From Williamsia serinedens (lineage in GTDB: Bacteria; Actinomycetota; Actinomycetes; Mycobacteriales; Mycobacteriaceae): DNA of 64,000 bases. Made by a program: the position numbers and the translations under genes. Positions 48,351 through 58,515 of the stretch are shown here, piece after piece. The stretch's first letter is position 1. Every line of letters begins with the position of its first letter. The notes under the pieces are model-generated. The model did no database searches. It worked only from the letters and a program-made list of their open reading frames with translations, and was not told the DNA's origin. The DNA is taken from NCBI RefSeq assembly GCF_024171725.1, contig NZ_JAMTCG010000001.1:372001-436000 (forward strand), in the 5' to 3' direction.

Positions 48351-49091
48351 TCAGAGGTCGGCGGAGGCGGCGGCGTCGACGAACCAGACGGTCGCCTCGG
48401 TGCCGCTCACCGACGCGCACGGCCATGCCGACGCGTCGCCCCCACCCACGCCGGCAGCGACTGCCTCCGCCTTCTCGGCTCCCGCGACGAGGAACCAGAC
48501 CTGCCGGGCGCGGTTCACCGCCGGCACGGTCAACGTGATGCGCCGCGGCGGCGGCTTGGGGGAGTCCTCGACGGCCACGACGGTCGCCGACCGCTCAGCG
48601 AGCGCGTCGGTGTGCGGGAAGAGCGAGTTGATGTGTCCCTCGCCGCCCATGCCGAGCAGGTGGACGTCGAAGGCGGGGCTGTCGGCGCCGTCGCCGTGCT
48701 CGGCCAGCAGCCGCGCGTAGTCGGCGGCGGCCGCGTCGATGTCGTCGCCGAACGCCCCGTCGCTGGGCGCCATGACGAACACCCGGTCCGGGTCGACGTC
48801 GACGTGGGCGAGCAACGCGTCGCGGGCCTGACCGGAGTTGCGTTCGTCGTCGGCCTCGGGGACGAAGCGGTCGTCGCCGAACCAGATGTCCACCGACCGC
48901 CAGTCGATGTCGGAGCCGTTGTCGCGCAACCACTCCAGCAGCGCGATGCCGTTGCTGCCGCCGGTGAGCACCATCGACGCCGACCCCCGCTCACGCTGTG
49001 CCGCGACCACGGTCTCGACGAAGCGGCGGCCCGCGGCCTCCACCAACTCGGACGCGTCGGTCACCTCGACGACCTCGGGACGAGCGCTCAC
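48351..49091 (-). CDS. pgl: 6-phosphogluconolactonase
   Basis: Hydrolyses 6-phosphogluconolactone, step two of the oxidative pentose-phosphate pathway. The NagB/DevB-like fold shows LTGGSNGIALLEWL, WFGDDRFVP, LLGMGGEGHINSLFP with the catalytic His, and LTVPAVNRAR. 246 residues. GTG at 49091 overlaps the opcA stop (GTGA on the minus strand). Last gene of the tkt-tal-zwf-opcA-pgl run, ending 11 bases from the TetR stop. Confidence 0.94.
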   Translation of the reverse strand: MSARPEVVEVTDASELVEAAGRRFVETVVAAQRERGSASMVLTGGSNGIALLEWLRDNGSDIDWRSVDIWFGDDRFVPEADDERNSGQARDALLAHVDVDPDRVFVMAPSDGAFGDDIDAAAADYARLLAEHGDGADSPAFDVHLLGMGGEGHINSLFPHTDALAERSATVVAVEDSPKPPPRRITLTVPAVNRARQVWFLVAGAEKAEAVAAGVGGGDASAWPCASVSGTEATVWFVDAAASADL

Positions 49092-50011
49092 GCCGGGACC
49101 TCCGCTCCGGGACGGGTCAGGCGCTGCACACCCTGCAGCGCCAGGTGGTAGATCTCGTCGGGATCGAGCCGACGTAGTTCCTCCGCGATGCACTCGCGGG
49201 TGCCGCGCGTCGACATCGCGATGCGTCCGTCGGGCCGCCCCGGGTTCGACAGCACCGCGTTGTTGTTCTGGTCGACGGCGAGGACCAGCGGGCCGGAGTC
49301 GCGCTCGAGACGGATCTCGAAGCTGCCGACGCCGCGGTGGACGTCGACCCCCAGCTGCGCCTGCAGCCACCCGGCCAGCAGGTCGATCGACGGCGAGTGC
49401 GTCGGCCCGGTCACCGACGCCGACCGCACCGGCTCCAGCGGGGGACGGTCGAGCGCGGCGGTGAGGATGGCGCGCCAGTAGGTGATCTGCGACCACGCGA
49501 GGTCGGTGTCGCCGGGGGCGTACCCCTGCAACCGGGTCGCGAGGATGCCCTCCGGGTCGGCGGCGTGCGCGGCGTCGGTGATCCGTCGACCCGCGAGACG
49601 TCCCAGCGGATCCCGAGCGGGGTCGGCCGGGGCCTCACCGGGCCACCAGGTGACGACAGGGGTGTCCGGCAGCAGGAACGGCGTGACGACGCTGGCCGCG
49701 TGCTGGGTGAGGTCGCCGTAGAGCCGCAGCACCACGACCTCGGATGCACCCGCGTCGCCGCCGACGCGGATCTGCGCGTCGAGCCGTGTCGCGGCGGCGG
49801 GGTTGCCCAGCGACACGACGATGACGCGACAGGGGTGTTCGCGACTCGCGTCGTTCGCGGCGTCGATCGCACCCTCGGTGGGCTGACCCTCCGCGGCGCA
49901 CACGACGAGCGTGAGCACACGACCGAGGGTGACCGCGCCGCCGGTCTCCCGGATCGACACGAGCTTCTTGCTGACCTTCTCGGTGGTCGTGGCGGGCAGG
50001 TCGAGGATCAC
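49088..50011 (-). CDS. opcA: Glucose-6-phosphate dehydrogenase assembly protein OpcA
   Basis: Partner that activates or assembles Zwf, known from cyanobacteria and actinobacteria. 307 residues with the family landmarks CRVIVVSLG, DTPVVTWWPGEAP, DLAWSQITYWRA and a C-terminal LRRLDPDEIYHLAL segment. No catalytic motif is expected. GTG at 50011 begins 31 bases after zwf. The position between zwf and pgl is standard for the order. Confidence 0.94.
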   Translation of the reverse strand: MILDLPATTTEKVSKKLVSIRETGGAVTLGRVLTLVVCAAEGQPTEGAIDAANDASREHPCRVIVVSLGNPAAATRLDAQIRVGGDAGASEVVVLRLYGDLTQHAASVVTPFLLPDTPVVTWWPGEAPADPARDPLGRLAGRRITDAAHAADPEGILATRLQGYAPGDTDLAWSQITYWRAILTAALDRPPLEPVRSASVTGPTHSPSIDLLAGWLQAQLGVDVHRGVGSFEIRLERDSGPLVLAVDQNNNAVLSNPGRPDGRIAMSTRGTRECIAEELRRLDPDEIYHLALQGVQRLTRPGAEVPA

Positions 50012-50042
50012 CGCAACGGCTCCTTCGCGGACGGGGTGGGGG

Positions 50043-51584
50043 TCACGGTCGCCGCCAGGTGCGTCCGACGCGCGACATCATCTCGTCGGCCGAGCGCGGC
50101 CCCCAGGTGCCGGATTCGTAGGTGTCCGGGCGACCGGACGCCGCCCAGTGCTCGAGCACCGGGTCGAGGATCTTCCACGAGAGCTCGACCTCGTCGTTCA
50201 CCGGGAACAGCGACGGCTCACCGAGCAGGACGTCGAGGATGAGCCGTTCGTAGGCCTCCGGGGACGACTCGGTGAACGCCTGCCCGTAGCTGAAGTCCAT
50301 GTTCACGTCACGGACCTGCATGCTCGAGCCGGGCACCTTCGACCCGAACCGGAGCGTGATGCCCTCGTCGGGCTGGACCCGGATGACGAGGGCGTTCTCG
50401 CCGAGCTCCTCGGTCATCGTCTTGTCGAACGGCAGGTGCGGCGCCCGTTTGAACACGATCGCGATCTCGGTGACCCTGCGGCCCAACCGCTTTCCCGTCC
50501 GCAGGTAGAACGGCACGCCCGCCCACCGGCGACTGTCCACCTCGACGGCGATGGCGGCGTAGGTCTCGGTGATCGAGTCGGCCGCGAAACCCTCCTCGTC
50601 GACGAGGCCCGGCACCTCGGTGCTGCCCTGCCATCCCGGCCCGTACTGCCCACGGGCGGTGTTGAGCTCGAGCGGCAGGACGTTGCGGGTCGCAGAGAGG
50701 ACCTTGATCTTCTCCGCCTGCAGTTCCTTGGGCTCGAACGACACCGGCTCCTCCATGGCCACCAGCGCCAGCAGCTGCAGCAGGTGGTTCTGGATGACGT
50801 CGCGGGCGGCGCCGATGCCGTCGTAGTACCCGGCGCGACCGCCCAGCCCGATGTCCTCGGCCATCGTGATCTGCACGTGGTCGACGTAGTGGCTGCTCCA
50901 CAGCGGGTCGAACAGCTGGTTGGCGAAGCGCAGCGCCAGGATGTTCTGGACCGTCTCCTTGCCCAGGTAGTGGTCGATCCGGAACACCGCGTCCTCCGGG
51001 AAGACCCGGTTGACGACGGCGTTCAGTTCCTGGGCGCTGCGCAGGTCGTGGCCGAACGGCTTCTCGATGACGACCCGACGCCAGTGCTCCTCGGTCTGCT
51101 CGGCCAGACCCGACCGCTGCAACTGCTCGCAGACGGTGGGGAAGGCACCGGGCGGGATCGAGAGGTAGAACGCGTGGTTGCCGTCGGTGCCGCGCTGCCG
51201 GTCGAGCTCGGCGAGCACCTCCGAGAGCTGGTCGAACGCGGCGTCGTCGTCGAACGCCCCCTGGACGAAGCGGAACCCCTCCGACAGCCTCTCCCACACC
51301 TCCTCGCGGAACGGTGTCCGCGAGTGGTCGCGCACGGCGTCGTGCACGATCTGGCCGAAGTCCTGGTCGTCCCAGTCCCGTCGGGCGAAACCGACGAGGG
51401 CGAAGCTGGGCGGCAGGAGGCCGCGGTTGGCCAGGTCGTACACGGCCGGCATGAGCTTGCGGCGGGCCAGGTCACCGGTGACGCCGAAGATGACCAGGCT
51501 GCAGGGGCCGGCGATGCGGGGCAGACGCTTGTCGCGTGAGTCCCGCAGCGGGTTGGACCACCCTGTCTCGACGGTCGCTGTCAC
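50043..51584 (-). CDS. zwf: Glucose-6-phosphate dehydrogenase
   Basis: First, NADPH-forming step of the oxidative pentose-phosphate pathway. The Rossmann motif IFGVTGDLARRKLMP is near residue 35, and the active-site segment RIDHYLGKETVQN has the conserved His/Lys. EKPFGHDL and the C-terminal substrate region are present. 513 residues from GTG 51584, seven bases after the tal stop. Confidence 0.96.
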   Translation of the reverse strand: MTATVETGWSNPLRDSRDKRLPRIAGPCSLVIFGVTGDLARRKLMPAVYDLANRGLLPPSFALVGFARRDWDDQDFGQIVHDAVRDHSRTPFREEVWERLSEGFRFVQGAFDDDAAFDQLSEVLAELDRQRGTDGNHAFYLSIPPGAFPTVCEQLQRSGLAEQTEEHWRRVVIEKPFGHDLRSAQELNAVVNRVFPEDAVFRIDHYLGKETVQNILALRFANQLFDPLWSSHYVDHVQITMAEDIGLGGRAGYYDGIGAARDVIQNHLLQLLALVAMEEPVSFEPKELQAEKIKVLSATRNVLPLELNTARGQYGPGWQGSTEVPGLVDEEGFAADSITETYAAIAVEVDSRRWAGVPFYLRTGKRLGRRVTEIAIVFKRAPHLPFDKTMTEELGENALVIRVQPDEGITLRFGSKVPGSSMQVRDVNMDFSYGQAFTESSPEAYERLILDVLLGEPSLFPVNDEVELSWKILDPVLEHWAASGRPDTYESGTWGPRSADEMMSRVGRTWRRP

Positions 51585-51591
51585 GCCCGCG

Positions 51592-52710
51592 TCAGCTCTT
51601 GGCGGAGTCGAGCTGCTCCTGGGTCGCGTCGAGCAGCTCACCCCAGGCCTTCTCGAACTTCTCGACGCCCTCGTTCTCGAGGGTGAGGAACACGTCGGTG
51701 AGGTCGATGCCGATCTCCGACAGCTTCGCGAAGACCTCCTCCGACTCCGGGCCGCGCCCGATGAGCGACTCGGTGTTCACCTCGCCGTGGTCGGCGAAGG
51801 CGTCCATCGTCTTCTCCGGCATCGTGTTCACGGTGTTCGGGGCGACGAGCTCGCTCACGTACAGCGTGTCCGGGTAGTCGGGGTTCTTCACACCGGTCGA
51901 CGCCCACAGCGCGCGCTGCGGCAGTGCGCCGTCGGCGACGAGACCCTGGAAGCGCGACCCGACCTCGAACACCTGCTGGTAGGCGACGTACGCGAGGCGC
52001 GCGTTGGCCAGGGCGGCCTTGCCCTTCAGCTCGACGGCGTCGGGCGTGCCGATCGCGTCGAGACGCTTGTCGATCTCGGTGTCGACGCGCGAGACGAAGA
52101 ACGACGCCACCGACAGCACCGTCGACAGGTCGTGGCCGGCGGCCTTGGCCTGCTCGATGCCGTCGAGGTAGGCGTCCATCACCGCCCGGTAGCGCTCGAC
52201 GGAGAAGATCAGCGTCACGTTCACGCTGATGCCCTCGGCGAGGGTCTTCGTGATCGCCGGGATCCCCTCCTCGGTGGCGGGGATCTTGATGAACATGTTG
52301 GGCCGGTCGACCGTCTTCCACAGGTCGATCGCCTGCGCCGCGGTCTTGTCGGCGTCGTGGGCGATGCGCGGGTCCACCTCGATGGACACGCGGCCGTCGA
52401 CACCGTTGGTGGCGTCGTACACCGGACGGAGCACGTCACACGCGTTGCGGACGTCGTCGGTGGTGACGGTGCGGATGGTCGAGTCGACGTCGGCCCCGCG
52501 GGCGGCGAGCTCACGGATCTGGTCGTCGTAGGCCGAGCCCGACGAGAGTGCGGCCTGGAAGATCGACGGGTTCGTCGTGACACCGACGACCGACTTGGTC
52601 TCGGTGAGCTCGAGCAGGTTGCCCGACGAGATGCGCTCGCGCGACAGGTCGTCGAGCCACACCGAGACTCCGGCGTCGGAGAGTGCCTTGAGGTTCGCGT
52701 TCTGGCTCAT
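51592..52710 (-). CDS. tal: Transaldolase
   Basis: Transfers dihydroxyacetone units between sugar phosphates in the non-oxidative pentose-phosphate pathway. [11 protein letters not shown] opens the protein; the Schiff-base lysine is in [11 protein letters not shown], and VTTNPSIFQ and [11 protein letters not shown] are characteristic. 372 residues, the longer actinobacterial class. ATG 52710 overlaps the tkt stop (ATGA on the minus strand). Confidence 0.96.
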   Translation of the reverse strand: MSQNANLKALSDAGVSVWLDDLSRERISSGNLLELTETKSVVGVTTNPSIFQAALSSGSAYDDQIRELAARGADVDSTIRTVTTDDVRNACDVLRPVYDATNGVDGRVSIEVDPRIAHDADKTAAQAIDLWKTVDRPNMFIKIPATEEGIPAITKTLAEGISVNVTLIFSVERYRAVMDAYLDGIEQAKAAGHDLSTVLSVASFFVSRVDTEIDKRLDAIGTPDAVELKGKAALANARLAYVAYQQVFEVGSRFQGLVADGALPQRALWASTGVKNPDYPDTLYVSELVAPNTVNTMPEKTMDAFADHGEVNTESLIGRGPESEEVFAKLSEIGIDLTDVFLTLENEGVEKFEKAWGELLDATQEQLDSAKS

Positions 52711-54815
52711 GCGGATTGTCCCTTCACGGTCGTGATGGAGCGCTGCGCTGCTGCGACGACGGCCTCGACGGTGAAGCCGTACTCGCGGAACAGCGTCTGG
52801 TAGTCGGCGGATTCCCCGAAGTGCTCCAGGGAGATGATCTCGCCGTGTCCGCCGACGATCGGGTACCACGGCATCGCGATGCCGGCCTCGACGGAGACGC
52901 GGGCGGTCACCGTCGGCGGGAGCACCTGGTCGCGGTAGTTCTGGTCCTGGCTCATGAACCACTCGATGCACGGCATCGAGACCACGCGGGCACCGATGCC
53001 CTTCTCCTCCAGCGACGCCGCACCGTCGACCGCGAGCGACAGCTCGGAGCCGGTGGCGACGATGATCACCTCGGGCTCGGGGGTCGAGGACTCCTTGAGC
53101 ACGTAGCCGCCCTTGGCGACGCCCTCGGCCGAGGTGCCCTCGAGGATCGGGATGTTCTGACGGGTCAGCGCCAGGCCGACGGGGCCGCTGCTCGACGACC
53201 GCGCGATCACCGACTTCCACGCGTAGGCGGTCTCGTTGGCGTCACCGGGACGCACCACCGACAGGTTCGGGATCGCGCGCAGGGCGGCGAGGTGCTCGAT
53301 CGGCTGGTGTGTCGGGCCGTCCTCGCCGAGCCCGATCGAGTCGTGGGTCCAGACGTAGATCGGGTCGATGTCCATCAGCGACGCCAGGCGCACCGCGGGG
53401 CGCATGTAGTCGGAGAACTGCATGAACGTGCCGCCGTAGACGCGGGTCGGGCCGTGCAGCACGATCCCGGACAGGATCGCGCCCATCGCGTGCTCGCGGA
53501 CACCGAAGTGCAGCGTGCGGCCGTACGGCTCGGCGTCCCAGTCGTCGGTCGAGATCGACGTCGGACCGAAGGACTTCGCGCCCTCGATGGTGGTGTTGTT
53601 CGAGCCGGCGAGGTCGGCCGAGCCGCCCCACAGCTCGGGCAGGACGGGGCCGAGCGCGCCGAGCACCTTGCCCGACGCCGACCGGGTCGCGACCGCCTTG
53701 TCACCGGGGTTCCAGGACGGGAGCACGTCGGCCCAGCCCTCGGGCAGCTCGTCCTTGGTAAGCCGATCGAGCAGCGCGCGGCGCTCGGGGTTGGCCGACG
53801 ACCACTTCTCGAACTCGGCGTCCCAGTCCTGGTGCGCGGCGCGCCCACGCTGCAACAGTTCGCGGGTGTGGGAGATGACCGCGTCGTCGACCTCGAAGGT
53901 CTTCTCCGGGTCGAAGCCGAGGATCTTCTTGACCTCGGCGACCTCGTCGTCTCCGAGTGCCGCACCGTGGGCGGCGCCGGTGTTCATCTTCGTCGGCGCC
54001 GGGAACCCGATGATGGTCCGCAGGATGATGATCGACGGCTTGTCGGTGACGGCCTTCGCCGCCTCGACGGCCTCGAGGATGCCGGTGACGTTCTCGCCGC
54101 CCTCGACGTACTGGACGTGCCAGCCGTAGGCCTCGTACCGCTTGGCGGTGTCCTCGGACAGAGCGATGTCGGTGTTGTGCTCGATGGAGATCTTGTTGTC
54201 GTCGTAGAAGACGATGAGGTTGCCGAGCTGCTGGGTGCCGGCCAGCGACGACGCCTCGCTGGTGACGCCCTCCTCGATGTCGCCGTCGGAGGCGATCACG
54301 TAGATGTGGTGGTCGAAGATGCTCTCGCCCTCGGGCGCGTCGGGGTCGAACAGTCCGCGTTCGCGGCGGGCGGCCATCGCCATGCCCACCGAGGACGCCA
54401 GGCCCTGCCCGAGCGGTCCGGTGGTGATCTCGACGCCGCGGGTGTGGCGGAACTCCGGGTGGCCGGGGGTCTTCGACTTGAACGTGCGCAGCGCCTCGAG
54501 GTCGGACAGTTCGAGTCCGAAGCCACCGAGGTAGAGCTGGATGTAGAGCGTGAGGCTCGAGTGCCCGCACGAGAGGATGAAGCGGTCGCGGCCCACCCAC
54601 GCGGTGTCGTTCGGATCGTGGCGCATGATCCGCTGGAACAGCGTGTACGCCAGGGGAGCGAGGCTCATCGCGGTACCGGGGTGACCGGATCCACATTTCT
54701 GTACCGCGTCGGCGGCGAGGACGCGGACGGTGTCGACGGCGCGGGTGTCCACGTCGGTCCAGTCCGCCGGATGCGACGCCTGGGTGAGGGAACGGATCTC
54801 GTCTGTCACGGCCAC
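52707..54815 (-). CDS. tkt: Transketolase
   Basis: Thiamine-diphosphate enzyme moving two-carbon units. The N-terminal [18 protein letters not shown] motif, the ThDP/Mg motif [18 protein letters not shown], and the central [10 protein letters not shown] and [16 protein letters not shown] segments are typical. 702 residues from GTG 54815, which has AGGAG 11 bases upstream; earlier in-frame starts add a Pro/Arg-rich stretch not seen in the family. TAGGGT at 54897-54902 (minus) is a candidate -10. First gene of the pentose-phosphate operon. Confidence 0.95.
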   Translation of the reverse strand: MAVTDEIRSLTQASHPADWTDVDTRAVDTVRVLAADAVQKCGSGHPGTAMSLAPLAYTLFQRIMRHDPNDTAWVGRDRFILSCGHSSLTLYIQLYLGGFGLELSDLEALRTFKSKTPGHPEFRHTRGVEITTGPLGQGLASSVGMAMAARRERGLFDPDAPEGESIFDHHIYVIASDGDIEEGVTSEASSLAGTQQLGNLIVFYDDNKISIEHNTDIALSEDTAKRYEAYGWHVQYVEGGENVTGILEAVEAAKAVTDKPSIIILRTIIGFPAPTKMNTGAAHGAALGDDEVAEVKKILGFDPEKTFEVDDAVISHTRELLQRGRAAHQDWDAEFEKWSSANPERRALLDRLTKDELPEGWADVLPSWNPGDKAVATRSASGKVLGALGPVLPELWGGSADLAGSNNTTIEGAKSFGPTSISTDDWDAEPYGRTLHFGVREHAMGAILSGIVLHGPTRVYGGTFMQFSDYMRPAVRLASLMDIDPIYVWTHDSIGLGEDGPTHQPIEHLAALRAIPNLSVVRPGDANETAYAWKSVIARSSSSGPVGLALTRQNIPILEGTSAEGVAKGGYVLKESSTPEPEVIIVATGSELSLAVDGAASLEEKGIGARVVSMPCIEWFMSQDQNYRDQVLPPTVTARVSVEAGIAMPWYPIVGGHGEIISLEHFGESADYQTLFREYGFTVEAVVAAAQRSITTVKGQSA

Positions 54816-54896
54816 GATGCGGGGATCTCCTGAGGTCGGTGCGGTGCGTCGGGGGGAATCGGCAGCGGTCCGCGCAGGTGTGCCGACCACGTACTC

Positions 54897-54902
54897 ACCC
54901 TA
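54897..54902 (-). promoter_or_regulatory. Candidate tkt operon -10 hexamer (TAGGGT)
   Basis: On the minus strand TAGGGT leaves a leader of about 75 bases to the tkt GTG. It would drive the five-gene pentose-phosphate operon. Confidence 0.4.
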
Positions 54903-54990
54903 GTCGCCGACGCCCTCGCCGCGATGCCCCCGCCGATGCCCGTGTGGGTCTCACGGCGGGGTGTCCGTTTGTCGTCGAGAGGGTGGGGCC

Positions 54991-55013
54991 GTCTACCATT
55001 CCCTGTAGTAGAC
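54991..55013 (+). promoter_or_regulatory. Dyad over the candidate ctaB promoter
   Basis: GTCTAC (54991-54996) and GTAGAC (55008-55013) form a 6-bp inverted repeat with 11 bases between. It overlaps TACCAT (54994-54999), a TANNNT hexamer about 110 bases before ctaB. A repressor or activator site is possible; no known regulator motif was recognised. Confidence 0.35.
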
Positions 55014-55108
55014 GCGCGAGGCGACGCCGGTCGGCTCGGCCCGCGCGCGGACCAGCCGGGTGAGGCGTCGTCGACACCCCGGGACAGCGGGACGGTTCAG
55101 GAGAGTCA

Positions 55109-56086
55109 GTGGACATCGGGCACAGCGGCGCACGGACGTCGGCCGCGACCCGCACGGCTGACGCCCCCACGGCTCCCACCTCGCCGGCACGGCGGCTGCG
55201 CGACCTCGTCCTCGCCTACGTGGCGCTGACCAAGCCCCGCGTGATCGAGCTGCTGCTCGTCGCCACGGTGCCGGTGATGCTTCTGGCGGACCGCGGCTCG
55301 GTCGACATCGTCCTCATCGCCGTCACCCTCGTCGGGGGCTGGCTGGGTGCGGCGAGCGCCAACACCCTGAACATGGTCGTCGACGCCGACATCGACCAGA
55401 AGATGAAGCGGACGGCCCGCCGTCCGCTGGCCCGCCACGCCGTCGGACGCGGCCACGCGTTCGTGTTCGGTGTCGTGCTGGGCGCGGCGTCGTTCGCCGT
55501 GCTGTGGGCCTTCGCGAATCTGCTGGCCGCGCTGCTGGTGATGGCGACCATCGCCTTCTACGTCCTCGTCTACACAATGGTGTTGAAGCGGCGGACGTCG
55601 CAGAACGTGGTGTGGGGCGGCGCCGCCGGGTGCATGCCCACGCTCGTCGGCTGGGCCGCGGTGACCGGCAGCATCTCGTGGCAGCCGATCGTGCTGTTCC
55701 TGATCATCTTCTTCTGGACCCCGCCGCACACCTGGGCGCTCGCGATGCGCTACAAGGAGGACTACGCGGCGGCCGGCGTGCCGATGCTCCCGGTGGTCGC
55801 CACCGAACAGCAGGTGGCCAAGCAGATGGTCGTCTACACCTGGGCGACCGTCGCGGCGACGCTCGCGCTGGTCGCGGCGACCGGCTGGATCTACGCCGTG
55901 ATCGCGGTGGCCGCCGGGGCGTGGTTCCTGCGCGCGGTGCACAAGCTGTACGCCGGGACGCGCCGCGGGGAGCCGATCGCTCCGCTCCGTGTCTTCCTGC
56001 AGTCGAACGAGTACCTCGCCGTGGTGTTCTGCGGCCTCGCCGTCGACTCGGTGATACACCTGCCCACGGTGCTGTCCACCCTCTGA
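55109..56086 (+). CDS. ctaB: Protohaem IX farnesyltransferase (haem O synthase)
   Basis: UbiA-family prenyltransferase that converts haem B to haem O for cytochrome aa3 oxidase. The prenyl-diphosphate motif [20 protein letters not shown] is the diagnostic N-x3-D-x3-D block; a second acidic region is [15 protein letters not shown]. About nine transmembrane helices in 325 residues. GTG 55109 has AGGAGAG (55099-55105) as SD. Converges with qor over 18 bases. Confidence 0.95.
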   Translation: MDIGHSGARTSAATRTADAPTAPTSPARRLRDLVLAYVALTKPRVIELLLVATVPVMLLADRGSVDIVLIAVTLVGGWLGAASANTLNMVVDADIDQKMKRTARRPLARHAVGRGHAFVFGVVLGAASFAVLWAFANLLAALLVMATIAFYVLVYTMVLKRRTSQNVVWGGAAGCMPTLVGWAAVTGSISWQPIVLFLIIFFWTPPHTWALAMRYKEDYAAAGVPMLPVVATEQQVAKQMVVYTWATVAATLALVAATGWIYAVIAVAAGAWFLRAVHKLYAGTRRGEPIAPLRVFLQSNEYLAVVFCGLAVDSVIHLPTVLSTL

Positions 56087-56104
56087 CCCACCCGGGCGGC
56101 GCGC

Positions 56105-57088
56105 TCAGGGGATGAGCGCGACCGACCCCGTGGTCTTCCGACCCTCCAGGTCGGCATGCGCCTGCGACGCCTCGTCGAGCGGGTAGCGGTGGTCGACCCG
56201 CATCGGCAGTCGCCCGTCTGCCACGGCCGCCATCACCTCCGACGTCCGGCGCGCGAACTCGTCGGTGTCGGCGATGTAGTGCGCGAGCGTCGGTCGCGTC
56301 ACGAACAACGAGCCGAGACCGTTGAGCCGCTGCAGGTCGAACGGGGGCACCGGGCCGCTCGCGGCCCCGAACAGGGCCACCGTGCCCCGAATGGCCGTGG
56401 CGGCGAGGCTCTGCTCGAACGTGTCGGCACCGACGCCGTCGTAGGTGGCCACGACGCCCCTGCCGTCGGTGAGCTCGCGGACCCGCTCGGCGACGTCGTC
56501 GCCGTAGCGCAGGACGTGCGCCGCGCCGGCCTCGCGGGACAGCTGTTCCTTCTCGTCATTCGAGACCGTGGTGATCACACGGACGCCACGCGCGGTGGCG
56601 AGGCGGGTGAGGATCAGGCCCACGCCGCCGGCGCCGGCGTGCAGCAGCACGGTGTCGGGGCCACCGGCGTCGTCGCCGCCCCGGGGGTGCGACACCCCGT
56701 CGAGCAGGTAGTGGGCGGTGCATCCCTGCAGCAGGACGGAGGCGGCCACGGCGTCCTCCACACCCTCGGGGACGACCACCGTGCGGCGAGCGGGGACGAC
56801 CGCGAGTTCGGCGTAGCTGCCGGGCGCGTCGCACCACGCGACCCGCGTCCCGACGGCCGGTTCGCTCACGCCGTCACCGACCGCGACGACCGTGCCCGCG
56901 CCCTCGGCGCCCGGGATGTAGGCCGGCTCGGACGGGTAGTAGCCCGAGCGGAGGTAGGTGTCGATGAAGTTGACGCCGACACCGCCGACGCGGACCAGGA
57001 CCTCGCCCGGTCCGGGTGTGGGGTCGTCGACGGTCACGGTCTCGAGCACTTCGGGTCCGCCGTGGCGGGTGACATGGACTGCGCGCAT
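56105..57088 (-). CDS. Zinc-free quinone oxidoreductase (MDR family)
   Basis: 327-residue medium-chain dehydrogenase/reductase of the QOR class, expected to reduce quinones with NADPH. The N-terminal GroES-like domain has NFIDTYLRSGYYP and IPGAEGAGTV; the Rossmann loop is HAGAGGVGLI. The zinc-ligand cysteines of alcohol dehydrogenases are missing, as expected. It lies between ctaB and ctaA as in mycobacteria. TAGAAC six bases upstream of the ATG is a weak -10 match. Confidence 0.9.
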   Translation of the reverse strand: MRAVHVTRHGGPEVLETVTVDDPTPGPGEVLVRVGGVGVNFIDTYLRSGYYPSEPAYIPGAEGAGTVVAVGDGVSEPAVGTRVAWCDAPGSYAELAVVPARRTVVVPEGVEDAVAASVLLQGCTAHYLLDGVSHPRGGDDAGGPDTVLLHAGAGGVGLILTRLATARGVRVITTVSNDEKEQLSREAGAAHVLRYGDDVAERVRELTDGRGVVATYDGVGADTFEQSLAATAIRGTVALFGAASGPVPPFDLQRLNGLGSLFVTRPTLAHYIADTDEFARRTSEVMAAVADGRLPMRVDHRYPLDEASQAHADLEGRKTTGSVALIP

Positions 57089-57135
57089 GGGACCGTTCTA
57101 CCGCCGGGGCGCAGGAGGCCGCGGGGCGGCCCCGA

Positions 57136-57141
57136 TAGGAT
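57136..57141 (+). promoter_or_regulatory. -10 hexamer TAGGAT, leaderless
   Basis: TAGGAT is followed by exactly 7 bases and the ATG at 57149, with no SD. A leaderless mRNA for the small conserved protein is likely. Confidence 0.55.
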
Positions 57142-57148
57142 CACCGAC

Positions 57149-57499
57149 ATGGCTGACGACACCGCGACCGAATCCGCCCAGGCCACCGACGCCTCCGAGG
57201 CCGCGGTGCAGGCGCCCAAGAAGGCCGTCGCGGCGGCGACACGGTTCGTGCGACAGGGCGGCGGATCGGCGAAGGCCGTGATCGAGCCGATCGGCGCCGC
57301 GGGCGTGCGGATCCTCATGGTGGCCGAGGACGGCGGCGTCATCGGGGATCAGGTCGTGAAGGACGTCGCCTCGGCGCATGCGGTCGTCGACGCCGTCGAG
57401 GGACTCACCGCCGCCGAGTGGGACCGCGAGCTCAGCGCCGCCGCGACCCCCGCGCCCGGGCACTGGCGCAAGATGGCCGGCTGGGTCGCCAACACCTGA
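57149..57499 (+). CDS. Conserved hypothetical protein between qor and ctaA
   Basis: 116 residues, no signal peptide or transmembrane segment. An Ala/Thr-rich, probably disordered N-terminus (1-30) leads into a compact alpha/beta region with IGAAGVRILMVAEDGGVIG (about 50-70) and ends in HWRKMAGWVANT. I do not recognise a domain. As I recall, mycobacteria have a protein of similar size at this place. Its stop abuts the ctaA stop with no base between. Possibly linked to haem A or respiration by location only. Confidence 0.7.
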   Translation: MADDTATESAQATDASEAAVQAPKKAVAAATRFVRQGGGSAKAVIEPIGAAGVRILMVAEDGGVIGDQVVKDVASAHAVVDAVEGLTAAEWDRELSAAATPAPGHWRKMAGWVANT

Positions 57500-58492
57500 T
57501 CAGCGGTCGGCACGCTCCGCGACGCCGGGCGTCTCCGCGGACTGCTCGCCGACCGGCAGCAGCCGTCGCGGCCGCATCGACATCCACAGCGCGGCGGTGG
57601 CGGCCACACAGACCGCTGCGCCCGCGACGTGCAGCACGACGAGCGCCTCGGGGATACCCGTGGCGTACTGGGTGATCCCGATGGCCGCCTGCACCACGAT
57701 GGTCCCGACGACGACGTACAGCCGGCGGCGGATCGCGGCGGTCGCGCCGACCGCGGCCAGTCCGAAGCCGAGGGCGACGATCAGCGCCAGGTAGGCGACC
57801 ATCATCTCGGCGTGGAAATGCACGAGCGTGGTGATCGCGACCGCCAGCCGCGGTACGGGCTTCTCGATGCTGGCGTCGCCGGCGTGCGGTCCGGCGCCGG
57901 TGACCATCGTCCCGGCGACGAGGACGACGGCCATCACGACGGCCGACAGCGCGGCGAGCCAGCGCAGCGGTGCCGGGACCAGCGGGATGGCCTCGCCGTC
58001 GTCGGGTTCGCGCACCTTCTCCAGCAGCAGCACCGAGAGCCAGACCATCGCCATCGACACCAGCAGGTGGATCGCGACGGTCCACCACAGCAGACCGGTG
58101 AGCACGGTGATGCCGCCGATGACGGCCTGCGCGACCGTCGAGAGCGGGATGAGCCACGCGTAGAACCGCACCTCACGACGACGGTCGGCCCGCGTCACCG
58201 CGATCACGATCGCGGCGGCGACGACCACGACGGCGAACGTCAGCATCCGGTTGCCGAACTCGACCGCCTGGTGGATGCCGGCGACCTCCTGGTGTGGTTC
58301 CGGGGTGAAGCTTCCCGGGAAACATTGGGGCCAGGTGGGACACCCGAGCCCGGAGGCGGTGACCCGCACGATGGAGCCGGTGACGGCGATGCCCGCCTGG
58401 GTCAGGACCACGAGGACGGCGATGACCGTCTGCACTCGGAGGGACACTGCGGGCAGGAGGTTCACCAGCCGGACGAAACCGCGATACAGCAC
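57500..58492 (-). CDS. ctaA: Haem A synthase (COX15/CtaA family)
   Basis: Oxidises the haem O methyl group to formyl, giving haem A for cytochrome aa3 oxidase. 330 residues with about eight transmembrane helices. Haem-ligand/active-site His lie in GIHQAVEFGNR, VAIHLLVSM, VHFHAEMM and VVLHVAGA. The extracytoplasmic cysteine pair is in GLGCPTWPQC, the Gram-positive type. GTG 58492 lies 7 bases after a TAGCAT hexamer. It works with ctaB about 2 kb away. Confidence 0.93.
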   Translation of the reverse strand: MLYRGFVRLVNLLPAVSLRVQTVIAVLVVLTQAGIAVTGSIVRVTASGLGCPTWPQCFPGSFTPEPHQEVAGIHQAVEFGNRMLTFAVVVVAAAIVIAVTRADRRREVRFYAWLIPLSTVAQAVIGGITVLTGLLWWTVAIHLLVSMAMVWLSVLLLEKVREPDDGEAIPLVPAPLRWLAALSAVVMAVVLVAGTMVTGAGPHAGDASIEKPVPRLAVAITTLVHFHAEMMVAYLALIVALGFGLAAVGATAAIRRRLYVVVGTIVVQAAIGITQYATGIPEALVVLHVAGAAVCVAATAALWMSMRPRRLLPVGEQSAETPGVAERADR

Positions 58493-58499
58493 GTCGTCG

Positions 58500-58505
58500 A
58501 TGCTA
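58500..58505 (-). promoter_or_regulatory. ctaA -10 hexamer TAGCAT, leaderless
   Basis: On the minus strand TAGCAT is followed by exactly 7 bases and the ctaA GTG at 58492. It lies in the 23-base gap after the ABC permease gene, so ctaA can be transcribed independently. Confidence 0.55.
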
Positions 58506-58515
58506 TCGCCGCGGC

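Noticed and set aside
54816-54890. Earlier start for tkt
   Set aside because: The added residues are Arg/Pro/Thr-rich and not found in transketolases. The SD AGGAG lies between this start and GTG 54815.
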